A DNA stretch of 64,000 nucleotides from Actinokineospora baliensis (GTDB lineage Bacteria; Actinomycetota; Actinomycetes; Mycobacteriales; Pseudonocardiaceae): assembly GCF_016907695.1 (NCBI RefSeq), contig NZ_JAFBCK010000001.1:496001-560000 (forward strand). Direction: 5' to 3'. Numbering within the stretch: position 1 is the stretch's first letter; every line of letters begins with the position of its first letter. The notes beneath the pieces are model-generated. The model had not been told where the DNA came from. It made no database searches and saw only the letters and a program-made list of their open reading frames with translations. Below are positions 33,955 through 44,015 of the stretch, one piece after another. Made by a program: the position numbers and the translations under genes.

Positions 33955-35498
33955 CAGTCTTCCCTCCCCGCGCCGGTCATCGCGGAGCCGAGCTGCTCCG
34001 GGGTCACCGCCGCCGGGTCGTGGTCGGCGACGAGCCTGCCGCGCAGGATCACCGACAGGGTGTCGGACATGCCGATCAGCTCGTCGAGGTCGGCGGAGAT
34101 GAGCAGGACCGCGAGCCGCTCGGCGCGGGCCCGGCGGATGTGCTCCCAGATGGCGGCTTGGGCGCCGACGTCGACGCCGCGGGTGGGGTGGGAGGCGATC
34201 AGCAGCACCGGGGAGCCGCTCATCTCGCGGCCGACGATGAGCTTCTGCTGGTTGCCGCCGGAGAGCGCGGAGGCGTGCACGTCGATGCCGGGGGTGCGCA
34301 CGTCGTACTCGTCGACGATCCGCTCGGTGTCGGCCTTGGCGCCGCGGCGGTCCAGCAGCGGCCCGCGCACGTTGGGTTTGCTCGTCTGGTGGCCCAGGAT
34401 GCGGTTCTCCCAGAGGGTCGCCTCCAGCAGCAGCCCCTGGCGGTGCCGGTCTTCCGGGATGTAGCCGACGCCGGACTCCCGGCGGTGCCTGGTCGTCTCG
34501 CGGGTGATGTCCCTACCGGACAACGTGATCGTGCCGGAACTGCACTGCCTGATCCCCATGAGGGCCTCGACCAGCTCCGCTTGCCCGTTGCCCTCCACGC
34601 CCGCGATGCCGAGGACCTCACCGGCGTGGATGGTGAAGGAGACGTCGTCGAGCACGGTGCGGCCATCGGCGCTGACCACGGTGAGGCCGTCTACCGACAG
34701 GACAGCCTCGTCCGTGACGGTCGATTCGCGCAGCTCCGGGACCGGCAGGGCGCTACCGACCATCAGCTCGGCCAGCTTGCGCGCCGTGACGTCCTCCGGC
34801 GACACGCTCGCCACCGTCGTACCCCGCCGGATGACGGTGATGTCATCGGCGACCGACAGCACCTCGTCCAGCTTGTGCGAGATGAACAGGATGGTCAGGC
34901 CCTCGGCCTTGAGGTCGCGCAGGTTGCCGAAGAGCTCGTCGACCTCCTGCGGCACCAGGACCGCCGTGGGCTCGTCGAGGATGAGGGTGCGTGCGCCGCG
35001 GTAAAGGACCTTGAGGATCTCGACGCGCTGCCGCTCGCCGACGCCGAGGTCGTCGACCAGCCGGTCGGGGTCGACGCCGAGGCCGTAGGCGGCGGAGATC
35101 TCGCTGATCTTGGCGCGCGCGGCGGCGAAGTCGAGCCCGACGCCCTTGCGCGGCTCGCTGCCCAGGACCACGTTCTCGAGCACCGTGAGGTTGTCGGCCA
35201 GCATGAAGTGCTGGTGGACCATGCCGACCCCGGCGCGGATGGCGTCAGCTGGCGAGGAGAAGGTCACCGGGACGCCGTCGATGGCGATGGTGCCCTCGTC
35301 CGGCTGCTGCATGCCGTAGAGGATCTTCATCAGGGTGGACTTGCCCGCGCCGTTCTCCCCCACCAGCGCGTGCACGGTGCCGACCCGGACGCTGATGTTG
35401 ACGTCGGAGTTGGCGACGACGCCGGGGAAGCGCTTGGTGATCGCGGACAACTGGACGGCTGGGGCGGGCGCACCGCCCGCTGGTGGCTCCGTTGACAC
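33954..35498 (-). CDS. Nucleoside ABC transporter ATPase (double domain)
   Basis: 514 residues from GTG 35498 (VSTEPPAGGAPAPAVQL..). Two ABC modules as in sugar/nucleoside type importers: first P-loop GENGAGKSTLMK, signature LGVGERQRVEILK, Walker B TLILDEPTAVL; second module with the degenerate loop GVEGNGQAELVEA, LSGGNQQKLIVGRE and VLLIASHPTRGVD. The longer frame to 35633 was rejected because it covers the hairpin between bmp and this gene. Energises the two permeases. Confidence 0.92.
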   Translation of the reverse strand: MSTEPPAGGAPAPAVQLSAITKRFPGVVANSDVNISVRVGTVHALVGENGAGKSTLMKILYGMQQPDEGTIAIDGVPVTFSSPADAIRAGVGMVHQHFMLADNLTVLENVVLGSEPRKGVGLDFAAARAKISEISAAYGLGVDPDRLVDDLGVGERQRVEILKVLYRGARTLILDEPTAVLVPQEVDELFGNLRDLKAEGLTILFISHKLDEVLSVADDITVIRRGTTVASVSPEDVTARKLAELMVGSALPVPELRESTVTDEAVLSVDGLTVVSADGRTVLDDVSFTIHAGEVLGIAGVEGNGQAELVEALMGIRQCSSGTITLSGRDITRETTRHRRESGVGYIPEDRHRQGLLLEATLWENRILGHQTSKPNVRGPLLDRRGAKADTERIVDEYDVRTPGIDVHASALSGGNQQKLIVGREMSGSPVLLIASHPTRGVDVGAQAAIWEHIRRARAERLAVLLISADLDELIGMSDTLSVILRGRLVADHDPAAVTPEQLGSAMTGAGRED

Positions 35499-35545
35499 TG
35501 CCGAATCCTTCGTCGCTGGCTGGGGGGACTCGCGGGGAATGCCCG

Positions 35546-35583
35546 ACGGGCCCGGGGCCGCACGAGGCGGGACCCGGGCCCGT
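35546..35583 (-). terminator. Hairpin between the BMP gene and the ABC genes (attenuator)
   Basis: Perfect 11-bp inverted repeat ACGGGCCCGGG (35546-35556) and complement (35573-35583). A partial terminator here would let the binding protein be made in excess over the transporter, as usual for these operons. Confidence 0.6.
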
Positions 35584-35604
35584 TGGGCGCAGAGCGGGTA
35601 CCCG

Positions 35605-36669
35605 CTACTTGGTCGCGGGAACCTTGATCTCACCCGAGACGATCTTGGCCTTGTACTCGTCGACCTTGGTCTTGACGTCGTCGATCATGCCGCCGCTGGT
35701 GGCGTAGTCGATGCCACCGGCCTTGAGGTCGTAGACCTTCTCGCCCTTGGCGAACTTCGCGTCCTTCACCGACTTGATGAAGTCGTACACCGCGACGTCG
35801 ACCTCCTTGATCATCGAAGTGATGATCACGTCCTTGACGTCGGCGAGCGCGGGCAGGTTGTACTGGTCGGAGTCGACGCCGATGCCGAACTTGCCGTTGG
35901 CCTTGGCCGTCTTGAACACGCCGTTGCCGGAGCCGCCCGCGGCGGCGTAGACGATGTCGGCGCCCGCGTCGTACATGCCCTTGGCCGCGGTCTCGCCCTT
36001 GGCCGGGTCGTTGAAGCCGGTGAAGTCCGGTGGCTGGGTCAGGTATTTGACCTGCACCGTGGCGTCGGCCTTGACGGCCTTCACGCCCGCGGTGAAGCCG
36101 ACCTCGAACTTCTGGATCAGCGGCACGTTCACGCCGCCGATGAACCCGACGTTGCCGGTCTTGCTCTTGAGCGCGGCGACCGCACCGACGAGGAACGAGC
36201 CCTCCTGCTCGGCGAAGGTCAGGTTCGCGACGTTGTCGGCCTTGGGGTCGGCGCTGTCGATGATGGCGAACTTGACGTCCGGGTAGTCCTTGGCGGTCTT
36301 CTCCAGCGCGGTCGCGTAGGCGAAGCCGACGGCGATCACGGTGTTGTAGCCGCCCTCGGCGAGCTGGCGGAGCCGGTCCTCCTTCTGCGCGTCGGTCTCG
36401 CCTGCCGCGGCTTCGAGCTCCTTGATGTCGAAGCCGAACTCGGACTTGGCCTTGTCGAGGCCGCGCGCGGCCGAGTCGTTGAAGGACTGGTCGCCACGGC
36501 CACCGATGTCGTAGGCCAACCCGATCTTGAGGTTGGACGCGGCCTGGCTGGCACCGGTGGTGCCGCTCGTGCCGCCCGAGCCACTGTCGTTCTTGGAGCC
36601 ACAGGCCGCCAGGGCGAGCCCCAGCGCCACCAGACCTGCCGCGAGACGAAGTCCTCGCACTCGACGCAA
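35605..36669 (-). CDS. BMP-family nucleoside-binding lipoprotein
   Basis: 354 residues. I chose the TTG at 36669 because GAAGGAG lies seven bases upstream; a GTG three codons later is an alternative. The signal peptide ends in a lipobox LALAAC-GS, followed by a Ser/Gly/Thr linker. The Med/BMP fold is shown by KIGLAYDIGGRGDQSFNDSA, NTVIAVGFAYATALEK, GFIGGVNVPLIQKFEVGF and the C-terminal GGIDYATSGGMI. Captures nucleosides outside the membrane and hands them to the ABC transporter encoded downstream. First gene of the salvage operon. Confidence 0.92.
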   Translation of the reverse strand: MRRVRGLRLAAGLVALGLALAACGSKNDSGSGGTSGTTGASQAASNLKIGLAYDIGGRGDQSFNDSAARGLDKAKSEFGFDIKELEAAAGETDAQKEDRLRQLAEGGYNTVIAVGFAYATALEKTAKDYPDVKFAIIDSADPKADNVANLTFAEQEGSFLVGAVAALKSKTGNVGFIGGVNVPLIQKFEVGFTAGVKAVKADATVQVKYLTQPPDFTGFNDPAKGETAAKGMYDAGADIVYAAAGGSGNGVFKTAKANGKFGIGVDSDQYNLPALADVKDVIITSMIKEVDVAVYDFIKSVKDAKFAKGEKVYDLKAGGIDYATSGGMIDDVKTKVDEYKAKIVSGEIKVPATK

Positions 36670-37201
36670 GGCTTTCTCCTTCCGGATCTCCAGGCGTCCT
36701 CGCCAGACGCTGTCGTTCCGCAGGACCGTACTCCCCGGTACGGGACTTTCCCCGGCGCGACCCGGGGCGTGACCCAATTGTTGGTTGCCGCCACCCGGCG
36801 TCGCCACCCGGCGACCCGACCGGGTGGTCAGCGCCGCACCGCAGGTCCGGCGGACCCCGACCTCCTGTCCAGTGTGGACACATAGGGGTCGCCGGTAGGG
36901 GTGCCAGGGGTCGAGCGGCGAAAAAGCGCGGAATCGATCCAGAACCAGCGCCACCCCCACCGGGTCATGATCGCGACCCTGCGTCACCGGCAGCGCCGGG
37001 GTGACCGGGGACAGTGGCCCCACCAGCGGGGGACGGGGGTCCGGCGCGTGTCTCGTCCGTCACAGAGGGGATCGGCGGGTTGGGTGCGCTCCGCTTGTCA
37101 GGTCTAGCATCCGTTGAGTCAAGACCCGTTTCGTGTGGAGTCCCCGCACGCCGCGGCACACCACCAGCGAGTCAACCAGAAACGCAGGAGGCCTGCTTCC
37201 G
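36670..37201. other. Divergent control region between the nucleoside and sdh operons
   Basis: 532 bases without a credible gene. Holds an inverted repeat CCGTAC-TCCCCG-GTACGG (36726-36743) in the leader of the BMP gene, a 15-bp palindromic element TGTCCA-GTG-TGGACA (36867-36881), and the sdh promoter near 37105. Two small frames (36901-37107 plus, 36965-37159 minus) have no coding character. Confidence 0.6.
37105..37110 (+). promoter_or_regulatory. -10 box (TAGCAT) of the sdh operon
   Basis: TAGCAT about 92 bases ahead of sdhC, which has an ordinary AGGAGG leader. Position and sequence fit a sigma-70 type -10; no clear -35. Confidence 0.35.
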
Positions 37202-37633
37202 ATGTCCGACTCGGCCATCGCCACCGAGCAGGTGGCGCCGCGCGGGACCCGGCGGACCGGGACCCTCTACCGCGGCGACCCGGGCATGTGGTCCTGGGTG
37301 GCGCACCGGATCACCGGGGTGCTCACCTTCTTCTTCCTCTTCGCGCACGTGCTGGACACCGCGCTGGTGCGGGTCTCGCCGAACGCCTACGACGAGATCA
37401 TCGAGACCTACAAGACCCCGGTGGTCAACCTGCTCGAGGTCGGCCTGGTCGGCGCGGTGCTCTACCACGCGCTCAACGGCCTGCGGGTGCTGCTGGTGGA
37501 CTTCTGGTCGCGCGGGCCGCGGCTGCAGAAGCCGATGCTGTGGACGATCCTGGGCATCTGGGTCGTGGTGATGGTCCCCGGTGCCTACTTCATGATGGAG
37601 CGCACCGTGCGCGAGATGTTCGGGGGCAACTGA
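37202..37633 (+). CDS. sdhC: Succinate dehydrogenase cytochrome b subunit
   Basis: 143 residues, three membrane helices. Contains WSWVAHRITGVLTFFFLFAHVLD (split as WSWVAHRITGV and FFFLFAHVLD), the Ser/Arg quinone-site motif and the heme-ligand His, plus LYHALNGLRVLLVDF. Anchors the SdhAB catalytic part and carries heme b and quinone. AGGAGG precedes the ATG at a long spacing. First gene of sdhCDAB. Confidence 0.92.
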   Translation: MSDSAIATEQVAPRGTRRTGTLYRGDPGMWSWVAHRITGVLTFFFLFAHVLDTALVRVSPNAYDEIIETYKTPVVNLLEVGLVGAVLYHALNGLRVLLVDFWSRGPRLQKPMLWTILGIWVVVMVPGAYFMMERTVREMFGGN

Positions 37634-37635
37634 TC

Positions 37636-38049
37636 ATGGCGCTCGCCCTGGACAAGCCGCGCGCACCGCGCCGCCCCGCCGCCCGCCGCGGCAACTTCGA
37701 GATGGTCAGCTGGGTCTTCATGCGGGTCTCCGGCCTCGCGCTGATCGTGCTGGTGCTCGGCCACCTGCTGATCATGAACATCCTCGACGGCGGCGTGCAC
37801 CGGATCAACTTCGCCTTCGTGGCAGGCCGCTGGTCGAGCCCGTTCTGGCAGGTGTGGGACCTGCTGATGCTGTGGCTGGCCGAGATCCACGGCGGCAACG
37901 GGTTGCGCACGGTGATCAACGACTACGCGCGCAAGGACAGCACCCGGTTCTGGCTCAAGATCATGCTGTACGTGTCGATGGTGCTGATCCTGTTCCTCGG
38001 CACCTACGTGATCTTCACCTTCGACGCGACGATCCCGACCACGCACTGA
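37636..38049 (+). CDS. sdhD: Succinate dehydrogenase hydrophobic membrane anchor
   Basis: 137 residues with three membrane helices (FMRVSGLALIVLVLGHLLIM, VWDLLMLWLAEIHGGNGLRT, IMLYVSMVLILFLGTYVIF). The His in GHLL and the GGNGLRTVINDY segment are typical. Two bases after sdhC. Confidence 0.92.
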   Translation: MALALDKPRAPRRPAARRGNFEMVSWVFMRVSGLALIVLVLGHLLIMNILDGGVHRINFAFVAGRWSSPFWQVWDLLMLWLAEIHGGNGLRTVINDYARKDSTRFWLKIMLYVSMVLILFLGTYVIFTFDATIPTTH

Positions 38050-38098
38050 GCGCGGCGCGCGCACCCACCACACCCGAGTCGGAAGAAGCGGTTGACCC

Positions 38099-39861
<1,763 letters not shown>

Positions 39862-39862
<1 letters not shown>

Positions 39863-40644
39863 TGACTGCGGCTACTGTGGATCGACCGTCCGGGGCGCGC
39901 GGGGACCAGCCACCGGTGCCCGACGGCGCGGTCACCGTCACCGTGAAGATCATGCGGTTCAACCCGGAGGTCGACTCCGAGCCGCGCTGGGAGTCCTTCG
40001 GGGTGCCCGCGCTGCCCACCGACCGGGTGCTGAACCTGCTGCACTACATCAAGTGGTACCTCGACGGGACGCTGACCTTCCGCCGGTCCTGCGCGCACGG
40101 CATCTGCGGCTCCGACGCCATGCAGGTCAACGGCGTGAACCGGTTGGCGTGCAAGGTGCTGGTCAAGGACCTGATGGCGGGCGGCGGCAAGCACACCACG
40201 ATCACCGTGGCGCCGATCAAGGGCCTGCCGGTGCACAAGGACCTGCTGGTCGACATGGAGCCCTTCATGGAGGCGTTCCGCGCGGTCAAGCCGTTCCTCA
40301 TCACCTACGGCAACGAGCCCACCCGCGAGCGCGTCCAGTCCGCGGCCGACCGCGAGCGCTTCGACGACACCACCAAGTGCATCCTGTGCGCCTGCTGCAC
40401 CACGTCGTGCCCGGTGTTCTGGAACGAAGGCAGCTACTTCGGCCCCGCGGCGATCGTCAACGCCCACCGCTTCATCTTCGACTCCCGCGACGAGGGCGCC
40501 CAGGAACGCCTGGACATCCTCAACGACGCCGAAGGCGTGTGGCGCTGCCGGACGACGTTCAACTGCACGGACGCCTGCCCGCGCGGCATCCAGGTGACCA
40601 AGGCGATCCAAGAGGTCAAGCGGGCACTTCTGTTCCGCCGCTGA
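39862..40644 (+). CDS. sdhB: Succinate dehydrogenase iron-sulfur subunit
   Basis: 260 residues. [2Fe-2S] cysteines in FRRSCAHGICGSDAM..LACK, [4Fe-4S] site CILCACCTTSCPV and [3Fe-4S] ligands in CRTTFNCTDACPRGI. Passes electrons from SdhA to quinone. Start overlaps the sdhA stop by one base; a T-tract terminator follows. Confidence 0.97.
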
Positions 40645-40654
40645 GTTGTCGCTC

Positions 40655-40687
40655 AGAGGCCGCGTCCATCAGGACGCGGCCTCTTTT
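40655..40687 (+). terminator. Intrinsic terminator of the sdh operon
   Basis: 13-bp stem AGAGGCCGCGTCC (40655-40667) and complement (40672-40684), loop ATCA, then TTTT. The right arm also encodes the last residues and stop of the convergent lipoprotein gene. Confidence 0.9.
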
Positions 40688-41370
40688 AGTTTCGGCACCG
40701 CTTGCTCGGCCAGTTCACGCGCGCCATCCCCGGAGACTCTTAGGTCAACCGGGATGTCTGGGTGGAGTCGCACGAAAATCGCGGAACCGGTGACAAGCGC
40801 GGGACGGCCGCCTACGTGGTCTGTGTAGCTGGAGACGCTGTACAGACTGGCCTCTAGTGCCACCTCGTTGCGCCCCGCGATGCACTTGTCGTCCCTCTTG
40901 CTGGCCGCTAGGAGCCCACAGAGCCGCTCGGTGCGGGCACCCTTGGGCAGGTCGACCAACTTGCCACCGTCGCCCTTGGACGGCCTGGTGAGCACCGACC
41001 GCAACGCCTCCAACGCCCGATCCCTGACCGCGGCGTCCTCGGGCTCCACTGTCACGTTCACCGACGTCGTGCCCAGGTCCAGTCCAGGCCCCCCGAGCCG
41101 AACGGTGACTACCCGGTCTCCGCCGCGCAGTACACACGCCCCAGCAGCCGTGACCGCCGCGTCAACCGGCCCCACGACGTCCCCCCACCGCACGGCCTGG
41201 CACAAGACCTGCCCAGCGGTCTCGGGGAACACCTCCCCCAACGCCTCCCCGGTGACCAGGGCCACCGGCCGCACCCCGAACTCGGCCAACGACGTCACCG
41301 GCTCATCACCAGGGGCGGAACACCCCACCACAGCACCCACCACGAGCACGACCAGGAGGTTCCACCGCAT
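40669..41370 (-). CDS. Lipoprotein of unknown function
   Basis: 233 residues. N-terminus MRWNLLVVLVVGAVVGC-SAPGD has a signal helix and lipobox (VVGC). The mature part contains paired cysteines (VLCQAVRWG, GACVLRGGD, RLCGLLAAS, DDKCIAG), resembling DUF3558-type secreted actinobacterial proteins. No enzyme motif. Its last codons lie inside the sdh terminator. Start chosen at the ATG 41370 right before the signal helix; the frame extends far upstream antisense to other genes and that part was rejected. Confidence 0.78.
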   Translation of the reverse strand: MRWNLLVVLVVGAVVGCSAPGDEPVTSLAEFGVRPVALVTGEALGEVFPETAGQVLCQAVRWGDVVGPVDAAVTAAGACVLRGGDRVVTVRLGGPGLDLGTTSVNVTVEPEDAAVRDRALEALRSVLTRPSKGDGGKLVDLPKGARTERLCGLLAASKRDDKCIAGRNEVALEASLYSVSSYTDHVGGRPALVTGSAIFVRLHPDIPVDLRVSGDGARELAEQAVPKLKEAAS

Positions 41371-41535
41371 GGCGGCGAGAATACCCAGGGTTGGATCACC
41401 TCCGGCACCGCTCGCCCAGCCAACTCGAGCTCGCCAAGGAGGCCCGGCACAGCTCACGATCGGGTGAACCCGCACCGATGCGTACTCCTGCGCGCGGCAG
41501 CACTGCCACTCTCCTGCACCGAGGAGAGGGGGCTC

Positions 41536-42180
41536 ATGGGCTGGGAAAGCCAACCGCGCGGGCGGGACGGCAAGTGGGTCAAGGGCGGAGCTGGGGTGAC
41601 TGTCGCGGCGGCGGCCGTGGGGTTGGCGGTCGTCGGCGGGGCGGGCGGGGCGGCTACGGGTGCGGCGGTGCCCGCGGCCAACGCGGCGGCGCGGGCTGAG
41701 GCGGCCGCGAAGCCGAACCGCGGTGCTCGCAAGACCAAGGCGGACGACGGTTGGCGCAAGCTGCGGCTGCGCAATGTCCGCGAGGCCACGGAGAACGCGC
41801 TGGACTGCGCCATCAACTCCTACGGCCAGGTCCGGGACTTCTTCCTGCGCAACCCCTGCGCGGACCTCGACCGGACGCTGTTCACCCTGGCCGATCCGGC
41901 GGGCAACACGTTCGTCGTGTCCGTGGCGTGGGTGCGGATGCGGTCCGCGAAGGACGTGCGGCCGCTCAAGGCGCTCATCGACACCGATGGCACCGGCAGC
42001 GTCAAGTCGCTCGGGTTCGACCTCCTCAAGCAGCAGGGCGTGCGGTTCACCGGCACGCCTTTCCGCTCCCGGCCGAGCAGGGATGTCCTGGTCGTCGCCG
42101 AGGGCGCTGCCGTGTCCGGGAAGCCGGATCCGACGATCTTCCGGCAGGCTGTCGACCTCGCGGCGGAGTTGCCCCGCTAG
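41536..42180 (+). CDS. Hypothetical protein with Ala/Gly-rich hydrophobic N-terminus
   Basis: 214 residues, ATG with GAGGAGAGGGGG upstream. Residues 1-17 (MGWESQPRGRDGKWVKG) are polar, 18-50 Ala/Gly/Val-rich and possibly membrane-spanning, followed by a basic stretch and a folded domain with INSYGQVRDFFLRNPCADLDR and FVVSVAWVRMRSAKDVRPLK. I do not recognise the family. The three stop bases overlap the convergent dehydrogenase-like gene. Confidence 0.65.
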   Translation: MGWESQPRGRDGKWVKGGAGVTVAAAAVGLAVVGGAGGAATGAAVPAANAAARAEAAAKPNRGARKTKADDGWRKLRLRNVREATENALDCAINSYGQVRDFFLRNPCADLDRTLFTLADPAGNTFVVSVAWVRMRSAKDVRPLKALIDTDGTGSVKSLGFDLLKQQGVRFTGTPFRSRPSRDVLVVAEGAAVSGKPDPTIFRQAVDLAAELPR

Positions 42181-43343
42181 GTTCGGACCGCTGAGGACAC
42201 CGTGCGGAACTCGATGCCCGCTGCCACCAGGCGGTCGATGAGGGCGGTGCCCATGGCGGTCGCGGTGGTCACCTGGCCCGCGGTGGTGGGGAGGTCGTCG
42301 AAGGCCAGGGAGAGGGCTGATTCGGCGAGCATCTTGGAGGTTTCGCCGTAGCCGGGGTCGCCGCCGGTGAGTTCGGTGTGGACTCGGTGGTCGCCGCCGG
42401 TGGCTATGAAGGTCATTTTGAACCAGGAGCGTTCGCGCTGGGCTTCGGTGGGGCCCTGGCCCGCGGGGTTGCGGTTCACCAGCCACTTGCGCAGCGGGGG
42501 CACCTGGGACGCGGCGATAAGACCGGCGGCGCCGCCGGAGATGGCCAAGGCGGTGGGCAGATGCTTAACAGCCAGGTGGTGGCCGTAGCTGAACTCCGGG
42601 CCGTACCGGTCCAGCGCGCGGGCGGACCGCAGGACCACCTGTGGGTCGATGGTCGGCAGCGGTACCGCCCAGATGCCCAGGTCGGTCACGCGCCCTGCCT
42701 TGCCCCTGCCGCGCACCTTTCGCTGCGACCTCGGCTCGACCTTACGACGCTCGGCAGCCGCCTTACGCATAGCGCCGAGCCGCGAGAACGCGTTCACGGC
42801 TGACTCGAGGGTCCCGCCGGAGATAGAGGCCGAGACGGTGAGGTAGCCGTTGACGGTAAGAGGCACGTCGGCCGGTAGCTGGTTCACGGTGTACAGCACG
42901 CCGAGGTCGTGGGGGATCGAGTCGAAGCCGCAGCTGTGCACGAGGCGCGCGCCGGTCTCCACCGCCTTCGCGTGGTGGCGCAGGTAGGTGCGGTCGACGA
43001 ACTCGGGTTCGCCGGTGAGGTCGACGTAGTCGGTTCCGGCCGCCGCGCAGGCGCCGACCAGGGGATCTCCGTAGGTGATGTACGGGCCCACAGTGGAGAT
43101 GACGACCCGGGCGGCCTCCGCGACGGCCCTCAGCGAGGCCGGGTCGTTCACGTCCGCGGTCAGCAACCCGACGCTGTCGACGCCGAGGCGGTCGCGCACG
43201 GCCTCCAGCTTCGCCCTGGTGCGCCCGGCGAGCGCCCACCGGGTTCCGGTGGGCGCGTGCCGCGCCAGGTACTCAGCGGTCAGCTGGCCGGTGAACCCGG
43301 TAGCCCCGAACAACACGACGTCGAACTCACGCCCGGTAGCCAT
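42177..43343 (-). CDS. Saccharopine dehydrogenase-like / trans-acting enoyl reductase family
   Basis: 388 residues. N-terminal Rossmann fold with DVVLFGATGFTGQLTAEYLA and WALAGRTRAKLEAV, then VISTVGPYITYGDPLVGACA and GTDYVDLTGEPEFV. This is the family of M. tuberculosis Rv2449c and the trans-acting enoyl reductase Rv2953. An NAD(P)-dependent reduction, perhaps of a lipid intermediate, is likely; no lipid genes are near. ATG at 43343. Confidence 0.88.
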   Translation of the reverse strand: MATGREFDVVLFGATGFTGQLTAEYLARHAPTGTRWALAGRTRAKLEAVRDRLGVDSVGLLTADVNDPASLRAVAEAARVVISTVGPYITYGDPLVGACAAAGTDYVDLTGEPEFVDRTYLRHHAKAVETGARLVHSCGFDSIPHDLGVLYTVNQLPADVPLTVNGYLTVSASISGGTLESAVNAFSRLGAMRKAAAERRKVEPRSQRKVRGRGKAGRVTDLGIWAVPLPTIDPQVVLRSARALDRYGPEFSYGHHLAVKHLPTALAISGGAAGLIAASQVPPLRKWLVNRNPAGQGPTEAQRERSWFKMTFIATGGDHRVHTELTGGDPGYGETSKMLAESALSLAFDDLPTTAGQVTTATAMGTALIDRLVAAGIEFRTVSSAVRT

Positions 43344-43368
43344 GACCGCATCCTACCCATCGGTAACC

Positions 43369-43710
43369 TCAGGTCCAGAAGACGGCCAGCCCCACGTTGA
43401 GCACGACCAGCCCGCCCAGCACCGGCGGCAGCCAGCGCGGGTTCACCTTCTTGGCGGTGAACGCGAACGCCAAACCGAGGATGGCCACGACCACCAGCAG
43501 CTTGATGCCGAGCTTCATGTGGTTGTACTCGGCCCCGGTGAGCGGCGCCAACGCCATCAGGGCGATCCCGGTGATCAGCTGCAACCCGGCCCCGTGCAAC
43601 CACCCCTTGTTCACCACTTCGGGCGAACGGAACTGCAGCAGCAGCGCCCCGATCAGGGCGCCCATGCCCAGCAGGTGCAGGAACACCAGCAGGTGTCTGA
43701 CGAACTCCAC
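43369..43710 (-). CDS. Small four-helix membrane protein
   Basis: 113 residues from GTG 43710 with GGAGGAG before it. Hydrophobic helices (LLVFLHLLGMGALIGALLL, LQLITGIALMALAPL, LLVVVAILGLAFAF, VLGGLVVLNVGLAVFW). Family unknown to me, common in actinobacteria. It follows the 70-residue membrane protein gene by two bases and likely works with it. Confidence 0.7.
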   Translation of the reverse strand: MEFVRHLLVFLHLLGMGALIGALLLQFRSPEVVNKGWLHGAGLQLITGIALMALAPLTGAEYNHMKLGIKLLVVVAILGLAFAFTAKKVNPRWLPPVLGGLVVLNVGLAVFWT

Positions 43711-43712
43711 GG

Positions 43713-43925
43713 CTAACTCCTCCTCCAGGCCCGCCAGCCGATGACGCCGATCATCGTGCCGAACAGCAGCGAAGCGGCCGTCAGCAGGGCGTGCACCAGG
43801 AAGAACCCGGTCGGCCCAGGCGCGAACGACCGCGGGTCGACCCAGATGTTGCGCAGGAACATGGGCCAGATCACCCACGACCACACCCCGAACCCCACCA
43901 GGAACAACGCTGCCCGCCGACTCAT
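43713..43925 (-). CDS. Small two-helix membrane protein
   Basis: 70 residues: MSRRAALFLVGFGVWSWVIW and FFLVHALLTAASLLFGTMIGV are hydrophobic helices. First of two small membrane genes on the minus strand; no function evident. Confidence 0.68.
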   Translation of the reverse strand: MSRRAALFLVGFGVWSWVIWPMFLRNIWVDPRSFAPGPTGFFLVHALLTAASLLFGTMIGVIGWRAWRRS

Positions 43926-44015
43926 ACCGGCAGTATCCAGCGCGGACGGCGGCTACCCACGTGTGGGTGACAGGCCGGATCGTGGCCGGATCGTGACAGG
44001 CCCTACCCTGCAGAG

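Noticed and set aside
36901..37159. Two small open frames in the bmp-sdhC intergenic region
   Set aside because: No ribosome site, poor third-position GC, and no family resemblance.
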